Source: Roseburia porci (GTDB taxonomy: Bacteria; Bacillota; Clostridia; Lachnospirales; Lachnospiraceae). Taken from it: DNA of 64,000 nt. The position numbers were made by a program, and so were the translations under genes. Numbering within the stretch: position 1 is the stretch's first letter; every line of letters begins with the position of its first letter. The notes under the pieces are model-generated. The model worked only from the letters and a program-made list of their open reading frames with translations, had not been told where the DNA came from and did no database searches. The stretch lies in contig NZ_VUNI01000004.1 in NCBI RefSeq assembly GCF_009695765.1, forward strand, positions 104,617 to 168,616. Direction: 5' to 3'. Positions 37,958 to 45,689 of the stretch are shown in pieces.

Positions 37958-39001
37958 ATGAGTAATCCATTTACGTTATCTTTTGGGAAAAAACCACTTC
38001 AATATATATCCAGAATTGTTCAGACAAATCAGGTTATTGAAGAGTTTTGCGCAAAACAGCCATCCAATCAGATTTTCATGCTCACAGGTGTCAGGGGATC
38101 GGGAAAAACCGTTATGATGACAAATCTTGCAGCTGAACTGCGAAAAATTCCTGACTGGATTGTCGTGGAATTAAATCCGACAAGAGATCTTTTACAAAGT
38201 CTTGCAGCTAAAATATATAGTTTGCCCGAAATGCATACAAGATTTTTAAGTGCCAAATTCGACTTCTCTGCATTTGGTCTTGGTGTGTCAGTCGAAAATG
38301 CAGCGCCCGTTACTGATATTGAGAATGCATTAGAATTGATGCTTGCTGAGATAAATAAAGCGGGAAAACGGTTGCTTGTTACGATTGACGAGGTGACAAA
38401 TTCTGAGTATATACGGGTTTTCGCAAGCGCTTTTCAGATTTTTATACGAGAGGAATATCCAATTTTTCTTATTATGACAGGACTTTATGAAAACATATAT
38501 GATCTGCAGAACGATAAAGCACTTACTTTTTTGTATCGTGCACCGAAGATTATGCTGGAGCCATTGAATTATACAGCAATAAGAAAAAACTATATGGATA
38601 TTTTCAAAATTGAAATCACGCAGGCGGAGAAGATGACTGAACTGACAAAAGGATATCCGTTTGCTTTTCAGGTACTTGGATATCTCTATTGGGAATATCG
38701 TGCAGACAAAAAGTTAGAAGAAATTCTGCCAGAATATGATCAATATCTGGACGAATATGTATATAGCAAAATATGGTCTGAACTTTCAATGCAGGATAAG
38801 GAGATTCTGACTGTAATTTCAGTGACAGGAGAAACAAGGGTAAAAAATATCAGGGAAAGTCTGAGCATGAATTCCAATCTTTTCTCTGTTTACAGGGAAA
38901 GATTGAAAAGAAAAGGTGTTGTCGATACAAGAGAGTACGGCAGAATGTCACTCGCTCTTCCGAGATTTGATGAATTTGTAAAGATCAGGCAGTTAGAGTA
39001 A
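37958..39001 (+). CDS. AAA ATPase with C-terminal winged-helix-like region
   Basis: This 347-residue P-loop ATPase resembles the family often annotated as ATPase, archaeal AAA type. It has Walker A GVRGSGKTVMM near residue 44, Walker B RLLVTIDEVTNSE near 140, and after about residue 270 a helix-turn-helix-like segment (LTVISVTGETRVKNIRESLSMNSNLFSVYRERLKRKG) that could bind DNA. Its base composition is more AT-rich than its neighbours and it is preceded by AT-rich direct repeats, so acquisition by transfer is possible. Function is unknown; substrate or DNA target cannot be told. Confidence 0.82.
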   Translation: MSNPFTLSFGKKPLQYISRIVQTNQVIEEFCAKQPSNQIFMLTGVRGSGKTVMMTNLAAELRKIPDWIVVELNPTRDLLQSLAAKIYSLPEMHTRFLSAKFDFSAFGLGVSVENAAPVTDIENALELMLAEINKAGKRLLVTIDEVTNSEYIRVFASAFQIFIREEYPIFLIMTGLYENIYDLQNDKALTFLYRAPKIMLEPLNYTAIRKNYMDIFKIEITQAEKMTELTKGYPFAFQVLGYLYWEYRADKKLEEILPEYDQYLDEYVYSKIWSELSMQDKEILTVISVTGETRVKNIRESLSMNSNLFSVYRERLKRKGVVDTREYGRMSLALPRFDEFVKIRQLE

Positions 39002-39124
39002 CTTTTCGTTATGTTTTCAGGGAAAAGCTTAAGAAATCTGCAAAAACTGCCGATGTAATAATAAAGAAACTTATACACAGGAATGACGGGACGGATTCCC
39101 GCATGATACCAAGGAGGGTTATCA

Positions 39125-39763
39125 ATGAGTGTAAATGCAATCAATAATTATTATGGAAGTACAGCTTCTGCTAAGACAACAAAAAGTGAGAAGACCGAGA
39201 ATACGGCTTCTAAGACAGATAAGAAGAATGGCAGCACCTCTGCTTCAAAAACAGGTACATTTGACAGCACAGCTGTTATCTATGAGAAATCTTCTGTTAC
39301 AAAGAAAGACAGTGTAACTCAGAAGAAAGACCATGCAGCAATTGTTGCACAGATGAAGGCAGATACGGAGAAAAGAACACAGCAGTTAACAGATCTGGTT
39401 CAGCAGATGATTTCCCAGCAGGGAAAGAAACTTGGTGAGTCTGATAGTATCTGGTCATTCCTTGCAGGTGGAGATTTTACCGTTTCTCCAGAGGTAAAGG
39501 CTCAGGCACAGGCAGATATCGCAGAGGACGGATACTGGGGAGTTGAGCAGACTTCTGACCGTATTTTGGATTTTGCGAAGGCTTTATCCGGAGATGATCC
39601 ATCAAAAGCCGACGAACTTTTAAATGCCTTCAAGAAAGGCTTTGAGCAGGCAACCAAAGCGTGGGGCAAGGATCTCCCATCCATTTCACAGGACACGTAT
39701 AAAGCGGTTGAAGAGAAATTCAACAAGTGGAAAAACGAGTCCCAGACACAGACAGAAGAATAA
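39125..39763 (+). CDS. Hypothetical protein with low-complexity N-terminus, 212 aa
   Basis: I do not recognise a named family. The first 55 residues are rich in Ser, Thr, Lys and Ala (disordered), and contain a TFDSTAVIYEKSS segment that occurs in some unassigned Lachnospiraceae proteins, to my recollection only. The C-terminal 130 residues are helical, with QQLTDLVQQMISQQGKKLG and a DGYWGVEQTSDRILDFAKAL core. There is no signal peptide or membrane helix. AGGAGGG precedes the ATG and a strong terminator follows, so it is monocistronic. Confidence 0.78.
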   Translation: MSVNAINNYYGSTASAKTTKSEKTENTASKTDKKNGSTSASKTGTFDSTAVIYEKSSVTKKDSVTQKKDHAAIVAQMKADTEKRTQQLTDLVQQMISQQGKKLGESDSIWSFLAGGDFTVSPEVKAQAQADIAEDGYWGVEQTSDRILDFAKALSGDDPSKADELLNAFKKGFEQATKAWGKDLPSISQDTYKAVEEKFNKWKNESQTQTEE

Positions 39764-39785
39764 GAACAGACAAAGTCAAAATGAG

Positions 39786-39830
39786 AATGCAGGGAAGTAT
39801 AGCGGTAACTATACATCCCTGCATTCTTTT
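39786..39830 (+). terminator. Terminator after the 212-aa hypothetical gene
   Basis: AATGCAGGGA (39786-39795) pairs with TCCCTGCATT (39816-39825), with an inner GTATAG/CTATAC stem, then CTTTTTG. The minus-strand T tract is weaker, so it mainly serves the plus-strand gene. Confidence 0.82.
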
Positions 39831-39880
39831 TGTTACGATTGTATTTTGTTTTATAAAAACAGGTGTAACGTATGAGTCGA

Positions 39881-40948
39881 TTACACGTCCAGTTTCATGT
39901 CACCGTCTTTGATCCAGCCTTTTTTCCGCATGAATTCAGAGATTCCAAAAGAAAGAAGGGCAGGAAGTACAAAGTGCATAAGAATGATCTCGAACAGGAC
40001 AAGAGCCGGAGCCATTCCGCCTGCGGTCATATCCTGATAAGCATTGATCTGTCCGACAAGACCAGCGGTTCCCATTCCGGATCCGGTGCTGTTATTGGTC
40101 ATATGAAGAATAATGGTAGATACCGGACCAAGAATTGCGCTGGAGATAATGGCTGGAAGCCAGATCACAGGCTTTTTCACAATGTTACCGATCTGCAGCA
40201 TACTTGTTCCGAGGCCCTGTGCAAGAAGTCCGTTAAAACGGTTCTCACGGAAAGAGGCTACCGCAAAGCCAACCATGTTTGCGCAACACCCAATCGTAGC
40301 GGCTCCTGCGGCGATGCCGTTTAATCCAAGGATAACTCCAAGTGCAGCAGAACTGATCGGAAGTGTCAGGATGATACCCATTAATACCGATACAACAATA
40401 CCCATAAGGAACGGAGCCTGTTCAGTTCCCCAGTTGATAATAGAACCAAGCCATGTCATGAAAGAAGAGATTGGTGGTCCAAGAATCAGTCCAACGGCAG
40501 CTCCGGATACGATACATACAAATGGAGTGACAAGAATGTCAATCTGCGTTTTGCCGGATACCAGACGTCCGAGGTAAACAGCCACGATAACTACGATAAA
40601 TGCGCCAAGTGGTTCGCCAGGACCGGTCAGAGTAACTGTGCCGTCCACAAAAACAGTTCCGGCAATGATCTTGCTTGCAAAAGCGCCGATCTGTCCGGCT
40701 GCAAGCGCAGAGATGGTAACAAGCGGGCTTGATTTTAAACGTACAGCAACTCCGCAGCCGATACCTGCACCGGTGAGTGCCTGGGCCAGTTTCCCGATAT
40801 AAGTCAGATACATTCCGGCTGAACCCGGAAGAAGTGTTCCAATCTGAACGATGATGGTTCCGATGATCAGTGTTGCAAACAACCCGGAAGCCATACCGCT
40901 TAATCCATCAATAAAAATTTCCCTTAATATTTTTTTACATTTTTCCAT
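39881..40948 (-). CDS. PTS EIIC-like membrane protein (PTS_EIIC_2 family)
   Basis: This 355-residue membrane protein has about nine to ten helices, Gly- and Ala-rich, opening with FIDGLSGMASGLFATLIIGTI and containing GCCANMVGFA. It matches the family annotated as PTS_EIIC_2, proposed transporters resembling the EIIC membrane component of phosphotransferase systems. No EIIA or EIIB gene is nearby, so phosphotransfer is unproven. It is divergent from the ROK kinase gene, with about 155 bases between their starts. The next gene on its strand is absent, so it is monocistronic. Confidence 0.82.
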   Translation of the reverse strand: MEKCKKILREIFIDGLSGMASGLFATLIIGTIIVQIGTLLPGSAGMYLTYIGKLAQALTGAGIGCGVAVRLKSSPLVTISALAAGQIGAFASKIIAGTVFVDGTVTLTGPGEPLGAFIVVIVAVYLGRLVSGKTQIDILVTPFVCIVSGAAVGLILGPPISSFMTWLGSIINWGTEQAPFLMGIVVSVLMGIILTLPISSAALGVILGLNGIAAGAATIGCCANMVGFAVASFRENRFNGLLAQGLGTSMLQIGNIVKKPVIWLPAIISSAILGPVSTIILHMTNNSTGSGMGTAGLVGQINAYQDMTAGGMAPALVLFEIILMHFVLPALLSFGISEFMRKKGWIKDGDMKLDV

Positions 40949-41103
40949 AATAACTGAAAAATCCTTTCTGCAAATGCTACTGTCTTGTCAGCTGTTAAAC
41001 TGAATCATAACACAGGAATTGCAAAAGTGCAACCAAATGGACAAAACTCGTATGCCGTGTTATTCTTTTTATAATGAAATGCTCAAAGAAAAGAGGAAAA
41101 GGT

Positions 41104-42048
41104 ATGAGAGTTGGAATTGATATTGGCGGGATGACGATCAAGGCCGGACTTGTGGATGACAGGTATCAGATCGTGGACAAAAAGACGATTAAAACAAATT
41201 CGGAAACGGAGTCTGCCGAACAGATCATACAGCGTATGGCAGCACTGATCAAAGAACTGTTGAAAGAGAATCATGTAGAAGAGGAGAAATGTGAGTCGGT
41301 TGGAATCGCATGTCCGGGTACAGTAGATCCGGCGCAGGGTACAGTGGTTTATTCCAACAACATCCGATGGGAGAATGTACCGATCCTTGCATGGCTCAAA
41401 GAACAGTTGGACATTCCAATGTATCTGGCAAATGATGCAGATGCTGCGGCACTTGGAGAGACATTAGGAGGCGCAGCCAAAGGGCGGAAAAATGCAATTC
41501 TTCTGACACTTGGAACCGGTGTTGGCGGTGGCGTGATCATGGATGGCAGGATTTTTCTGGGACCGTTAAGAGGGGGATGTGAGCCGGGACATATGGTGAT
41601 TGAGCGGAACGGACGACTCTGCAGCTGCGGAAGAAGAGGATGTCTGGAAATGTATGCATCGGCATCTGCACTGATGAAATCTGCAAGAGAGAAGGCAGAA
41701 AAATATCCAGGTTCACAGATGAACATCCTTTCTGGAAATAAGCCGGAGGCTATTGATGGAAGGATTATTTTCGAAGCAGAAAAGCAGAAAGATGAGGCCG
41801 CTGTTCAGGTTGTTTCCGAATACGAAAAGGATCTGGCCACTGGAATTGCCAATCTTATCAACATTTTCAGACCGGAAGTTGTGATCCTTGGGGGGGGAGT
41901 GTCTGCTCAGAAAAATTATCTTACGGATCAGCTGCAAAAGCTGGTTGTAAAAGAATGCTTTGGAGGAGAACTTGGGGAGATTCCGCCAATCGTGACATCG
42001 GAGCTTGGAAACGATGCCGGAATGATCGGAGCTGCTTTTTTAGATTAG
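41104..42048 (+). CDS. ROK family sugar kinase (glucokinase-like)
   Basis: This is a cytoplasmic sugar kinase, 314 residues. It has the phosphate-binding start GIDIGGMTIKAGLV, the catalytic-region LANDADAAALGE and TLGTGVGGGVI, and the zinc-binding cysteine motif CSCGRRGCLEMYAS that defines the ROK family. ATG 41104 is preferred over 41074 because GAGG lies 7 bases upstream. No regulator-type helix-turn-helix is present, so it is a kinase rather than a repressor. Glucose is the likely but unproven substrate. It is divergent from the EIIC-like gene. Confidence 0.92.
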   Translation: MRVGIDIGGMTIKAGLVDDRYQIVDKKTIKTNSETESAEQIIQRMAALIKELLKENHVEEEKCESVGIACPGTVDPAQGTVVYSNNIRWENVPILAWLKEQLDIPMYLANDADAAALGETLGGAAKGRKNAILLTLGTGVGGGVIMDGRIFLGPLRGGCEPGHMVIERNGRLCSCGRRGCLEMYASASALMKSAREKAEKYPGSQMNILSGNKPEAIDGRIIFEAEKQKDEAAVQVVSEYEKDLATGIANLINIFRPEVVILGGGVSAQKNYLTDQLQKLVVKECFGGELGEIPPIVTSELGNDAGMIGAAFLD

Positions 42049-42159
42049 CAGAAGTCCATGAAAACTGAGATTAGATGAGAAAAAAAGTACAATATCAGAG
42101 TGTACGCTGACTTATCTATTTCGGGTGCATGGAGTATAATAAAAGTAGAAATTCCGATG

Positions 42160-42188
42160 TTGATTTTCACATTTTCTCATAGTATAAT
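42160..42188 (+). promoter_or_regulatory. Promoter of ispE and the GntR gene
   Basis: TTGATT at 42160-42165 and TATAAT at 42183-42188 have a 17-base spacer, and the ispE start follows 32 bases later. Another TATAAT at 42134-42139 has no good -35. Confidence 0.65.
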
Positions 42189-42220
42189 CGTATTGTATAC
42201 AAAATACAGGAGAAAAACAT

Positions 42221-43096
42221 ATGGATGATATTTCATTAAAGGCACTTGCTAAGATCAATCTTGGTCTGGATGTTGTCAGAAGAAGAGAAGATGGATACCA
42301 TGAGGTTCGCATGATCATGCAGACCATTCATTTATATGACCGGTTGAAGATCACAAAGACAAAAACACCGGGGATTGAGATTCATTCCAATCTGCCATTT
42401 CTGCCGGTAAATGAGAACAATCTGGTTTACAAAGCGGGAAAGCTGTTGATGGATGAATTTGACATCCGTGAAGGAGTTCGGGTAGACCTTTTGAAGAGGA
42501 TTCCGGTTGCAGCAGGAATGGCAGGCGGAAGCAGTGATGCTGCTGCAATGTTGTATGGAATCAACCAGCTTTTCGAACTGAAGCTTTCCAGACAGGCGCT
42601 GATGGAACGTGGTGTAACAATCGGCGCAGATGTGCCATATTGTCTGATGAGAGGAACTGCGCTTGCGGAGGGAATCGGAGAGAAGCTTAAGCAGCTTCCA
42701 CCAATGGTAAAATGCCCGGTTCTGATTGCAAAACCACAGATTTCCGTATCGACGAAGTTTGTATATCAGAATCTGAAGCTGGATGAACATACGGTGCATC
42801 CGGATATTGATACATTAATACAGGACATTCGCAATAAGGATCTGCAGGCAGTTGCCAAAGATATGGGGAACGTTTTAGAGACAGTAACGATTCCGAATTA
42901 TCCGGTGATCGCACAGATCAAAGAACAAATGATGCGTTCCGGTGCAGTGAATTCTATGATGAGCGGAAGCGGACCAACCGTATTTGGACTGTTTGAGAAT
43001 GAGAAGCAGGCACAAAAGGCATATGATGATATGAAACAGACAGGACTTGCAAAGCAGCTTTATCTTACATCCATTTACAATAACCGGAGAAAATAA
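42221..43096 (+). CDS. ispE: 4-diphosphocytidyl-2-C-methyl-D-erythritol kinase
   Basis: IspE phosphorylates CDP-methylerythritol in the non-mevalonate pathway to isoprenoids. The 291-residue protein is a GHMP kinase with the start LKALAKINLGLDVVRRREDGYHEV and the ATP-binding motif VAAGMAGGSSDAAAML at about residues 92-107, plus the C-terminal MMSGSGPTVFGLFE. AGGAG precedes the ATG. It is followed after 18 bases by the GntR regulator gene, probably in one operon with no obvious functional link. Confidence 0.96.
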   Translation: MDDISLKALAKINLGLDVVRRREDGYHEVRMIMQTIHLYDRLKITKTKTPGIEIHSNLPFLPVNENNLVYKAGKLLMDEFDIREGVRVDLLKRIPVAAGMAGGSSDAAAMLYGINQLFELKLSRQALMERGVTIGADVPYCLMRGTALAEGIGEKLKQLPPMVKCPVLIAKPQISVSTKFVYQNLKLDEHTVHPDIDTLIQDIRNKDLQAVAKDMGNVLETVTIPNYPVIAQIKEQMMRSGAVNSMMSGSGPTVFGLFENEKQAQKAYDDMKQTGLAKQLYLTSIYNNRRK

Positions 43097-43114
43097 AAAC
43101 AGGAGATCGATAAA

Positions 43115-43789
43115 ATGACAGACAACTTAACATTAAATATGAATGCTTATCTGCCACTAAGAGACGTAGTTTTTAATACTTTAAGAGAAGCAATCCTGAA
43201 GGGGGAGTTAAAACCAGGAGAGCGTCTGATGGAACTTCAGCTTGCAGCGAAGCTTGGGGTCAGCAGAACACCGATCCGCGAAGCAATTCGTATGCTTGAA
43301 CAGGAAGGTCTCGCAGTGACAATTCCACGTAAAGGCGCAGAAGTGGCAAGGATGACCGAAAAGGATATGGAAGATGTTCTTGAGATCCGTGAAGCACTGG
43401 ATGAACTTGCTGCTAAAATTGCATGCACAAGAATGACAGAGGATCAGTTGAAACAGTTAGAAATGATCAAAGAGACTTTTGTGGAAAGTACAAGAAGTCA
43501 TGATGTGAAGCGGATTGCAGAGGCGGATGTCAGCTTTCATGATGTAATCTATGAGGCAACAGGGAATCCAAAGCTTGTAAGCATGCTCAATAATCTTCGC
43601 GAGCAGATCTATCGTTATCGCGTGGAATATCTGAAGGAAGAGAAGAATTATCCGACATTGATCGGGGAACACGAAGCAATTGTGGAGGCTTTATATGCAC
43701 GGAATCAGGATGAAGTAGTCCGGGCGATGCACACACATATTGAGAATCAGGCATCTGCCGTCAAAGAAATTATTCGGGAACAGGAATAA
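43115..43789 (+). CDS. GntR family transcriptional regulator with FCD domain
   Basis: This is a DNA-binding regulator of 224 residues. The N-terminal winged helix has GELKPGERLMELQLAAKLGVSRTPIREAIRMLEQEGL, typical of the FadR/GntR group, and the C-terminal all-helical FCD domain binds a small ligand, with metal-ligand-like His and Asp residues (HDVIYEATGNPKL, HEAIVEALYARN, HTHIENQ). The ligand and targets are unknown. AGGAG precedes the ATG. It ends at a clean terminator, then a repeat element of 309 bases. Confidence 0.92.
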   Translation: MTDNLTLNMNAYLPLRDVVFNTLREAILKGELKPGERLMELQLAAKLGVSRTPIREAIRMLEQEGLAVTIPRKGAEVARMTEKDMEDVLEIREALDELAAKIACTRMTEDQLKQLEMIKETFVESTRSHDVKRIAEADVSFHDVIYEATGNPKLVSMLNNLREQIYRYRVEYLKEEKNYPTLIGEHEAIVEALYARNQDEVVRAMHTHIENQASAVKEIIREQE

Positions 43790-43813
43790 ATCCTCTTGGG
43801 ATAAACCATACTA

Positions 43814-43845
43814 GGAACAGACAATTTTGTCTGTTCCTTTTTCTT
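43814..43845 (+). terminator. Terminator after the GntR gene
   Basis: GGAACAGACA (43814-43823) pairs perfectly with TGTCTGTTCC (43828-43837) around a four-base loop, followed by TTTTTC. Confidence 0.88.
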
Positions 43846-43983
43846 TATAAAATTAAGGTGTCAAAAGGTAGTTTTTAATTTTGAATTAGCAAATTGCACC
43901 AAACAGTGCCGATTATGTCCCATTGTCCGAAAATAAGAAAATCTAAATTTACCTGATTTGTATTTTTTCAAAGTGACGTGTAC

Positions 43984-44016
43984 GTCTTAAACGCCCCGTC
44001 CATGGGGCGTTAAGAC
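43984..44016. other. First central hairpin of the repeat element
   Basis: GTCTTAAACGCCCC pairs with GGGGCGTTAAGAC with one bulged A, closing the six-base loop GTCCAT. No T-rich tail of terminator type directly follows apart from TTTT that belongs to the next hairpin. Confidence 0.75.
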
Positions 44017-44042
44017 TTTTGCTGCCGTCCATGGCAGCAAAA
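44017..44042. other. Second central hairpin of the repeat element
   Basis: TTTTGCTGCC pairs perfectly with GGCAGCAAAA around the loop GTCCAT, the same loop as in the neighbouring hairpin although the stem sequence is unrelated. The identical loops suggest selection on the loop or on the CCGTCCATGG core. Confidence 0.75.
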
Positions 44043-44203
44043 CACTATGCACAAGCAGGTAAATTAAGATTTTCTAATTTTCTCCCAAGGCACAATATCA
44101 GTCGCTGTTTTGTGCAATTTGCCAGCCACGAACCGAAAAGCCGCCTTTTGATACCTTAATCCTATAATGCAAAAAGCTCTTTATTAGGAAGTGAGATATC
44201 AAT

Positions 44204-45685
44204 ATGACATCTGTTTCAGAAAATATCAAGGAAAATATTAAAGCTTACCAGCAGATTTATAAAGACTGTTCGGATATCAAAATGCGTGAGATGATGCTTG
44301 GAAAAAAGAAAAATGTCCGGTGTTTTCTTGCGTATATCGAGGTAGCAGTGAGCAATATCCTGATGGAGACAACTGCACTTGGGCGTCTGCTTAGTTACCT
44401 GGAGCAGGCACCGGGAGAAGAAATTATAGAAATACTCGATAAGAATGCACTTGGAATCGCGGATGTTACCCCGTTTGAAACAATGGAGGAGGCAGCACAG
44501 GGCATGCTGACAGGTGATGCGATCCTGTTTGTGGATGGATATCCAAAAGCTCTGAAAATCTCGGATAAAGGCTATCCGAATATGGGAGTGACGGAAGCGG
44601 ACTCGGAGAAGGTGATTCGAGGGTCCAATGAGGGATTTGCCGATTCCATAAAGGTGAATACTGCCCTGATCCGTAAAAGGGTGCGTTCCACAAAGGTAAA
44701 AGTAAAGGAAATGCGCCCCGGGGTGCGTTCCCACACCAATGTAAATCTGGTTTATATGGAAGACCTGGCGTATCCGGAGATTATTGCGGAAGTGGAAAAA
44801 AGACTGAACCGTTATGAAATCGATGGAGTACTCGACAGCGGAGTCATAGAGCAGCTGGCAGAAGAGAAGTGGTATTCTCCTTTTCCACAGTTTCAGACGA
44901 CACAGAGACCGGATCGGGCTGCAATGGCGATCCTTGAGGGAAGGGTCGTTGTTCTTTCGGACAATTCCCCTGTTGCGCTGATTCTTCCGACGGATTATAA
45001 CTCTTTTATCAAAACGAGTGACGATTATTATAATCGATGGGAAGTAGCCACGTTTGGAAGGATTTTGCGCTACATTGCCTCGTTTTTTGCAATGACATTT
45101 CCGGGGCTTTATCTGGCAGTTACGAATTTTCATACACAGGTGCTGCCGACAACACTTCTGCTTTCGTTTCAGGCTGCAAGGCAGGGCGTTCCATTCCCAG
45201 CAGTATTTGAGGTTCTGCTTATGGAGATCTCATTTGAACTGCTTCGGGAAGCCGGAGTTCGCCTTCCTGGTGCCATGGGCAATACGATCGGTATTGTGGG
45301 CGGGCTTATCATCGGACAGGCAGCGGTCGAAGCAAATCTGGTCAGTCCGATCGTTGTGATCATCGTTGCATTTACGGCGCTGTGTTCGTTTGCAATACCG
45401 AATGAAGAATTTGCATTTTCCTTCCGGATATTGAAGTTTGCGTTTATTGCAGTCTGTGCATGGCTTGGGTACTTTGGATTCCTGATCAGTCTGCTGATGG
45501 TGCTTATACATCTGTCACATCTGACGAGTTTTGGAATTCCGTATCTGATGCCTTTTGTTGGACCGGAACTTACCGGTTATGAGGACCAGAGGGATTTCTT
45601 GTGGCGTTTTCCGCTTCGAAAGATAACAAAAAGACCGATTTATGCAAAAAGGGACAAAAGAACGAAATTAACAAGAAAAGAGTAA
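44204..45685 (+). CDS. Spore germination protein, GerA (A subunit) type
   Basis: This is the A subunit of a germinant receptor, located in the spore inner membrane. The 493-residue protein has a soluble N-terminal part of about 290 residues and a C-terminal membrane domain with about five helices. It shows the family features LPTDYNSFIKTSDDYYNRWE and PEFAFSFR-like EEFAFSFRILKF. Ligand specificity cannot be told. It starts at ATG 44204, 44 bases after the inverted-repeat element, and is followed by the B/C gene after 4 bases. A sigma-G promoter is expected but not convincingly seen. Confidence 0.93.
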   Translation: MTSVSENIKENIKAYQQIYKDCSDIKMREMMLGKKKNVRCFLAYIEVAVSNILMETTALGRLLSYLEQAPGEEIIEILDKNALGIADVTPFETMEEAAQGMLTGDAILFVDGYPKALKISDKGYPNMGVTEADSEKVIRGSNEGFADSIKVNTALIRKRVRSTKVKVKEMRPGVRSHTNVNLVYMEDLAYPEIIAEVEKRLNRYEIDGVLDSGVIEQLAEEKWYSPFPQFQTTQRPDRAAMAILEGRVVVLSDNSPVALILPTDYNSFIKTSDDYYNRWEVATFGRILRYIASFFAMTFPGLYLAVTNFHTQVLPTTLLLSFQAARQGVPFPAVFEVLLMEISFELLREAGVRLPGAMGNTIGIVGGLIIGQAAVEANLVSPIVVIIVAFTALCSFAIPNEEFAFSFRILKFAFIAVCAWLGYFGFLISLLMVLIHLSHLTSFGIPYLMPFVGPELTGYEDQRDFLWRFPLRKITKRPIYAKRDKRTKLTRKE

Positions 45686-45689
45686 AAGT

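Larger units (their letters stand above)
43852..44160. repeat. Non-coding inverted-repeat element (MITE-like), 309 bp
   Basis: The stretch between the GntR gene and the germination operon has no gene. Its two ends are inverted copies of one another: the left arm (43852-43968) starts ATTAAGGTGTCAAAAGG, and the reverse complement of the right arm (44044-44160) starts ATTAAGGTATCAAAAGG. The arms share further blocks GCAAATTGCAC, AAACAG, GAAAATCT and ATTTACCTG in the same order. The middle (43984-44042) holds two compact hairpins. A third, single arm occurs at 60733-60805. Terminal inverted repeats with no coding capacity suggest a miniature mobile element or a structured repeat family. No target-site duplication was proved. 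Confidence 0.75.

Noticed and set aside
39872..40324. 150-codon plus-strand frame overlapping the EIIC-like gene
   Set aside because: The minus-strand membrane protein has consistent hydrophobic segments and a family match; the plus frame does not.
44216..45133. 305-codon open frame on the minus strand across the germination A gene
   Set aside because: It lies fully antisense to a well supported gerA gene; the peptide is rich in Cys, His, Ile and Arg with no domain, as usual for a shadow frame.
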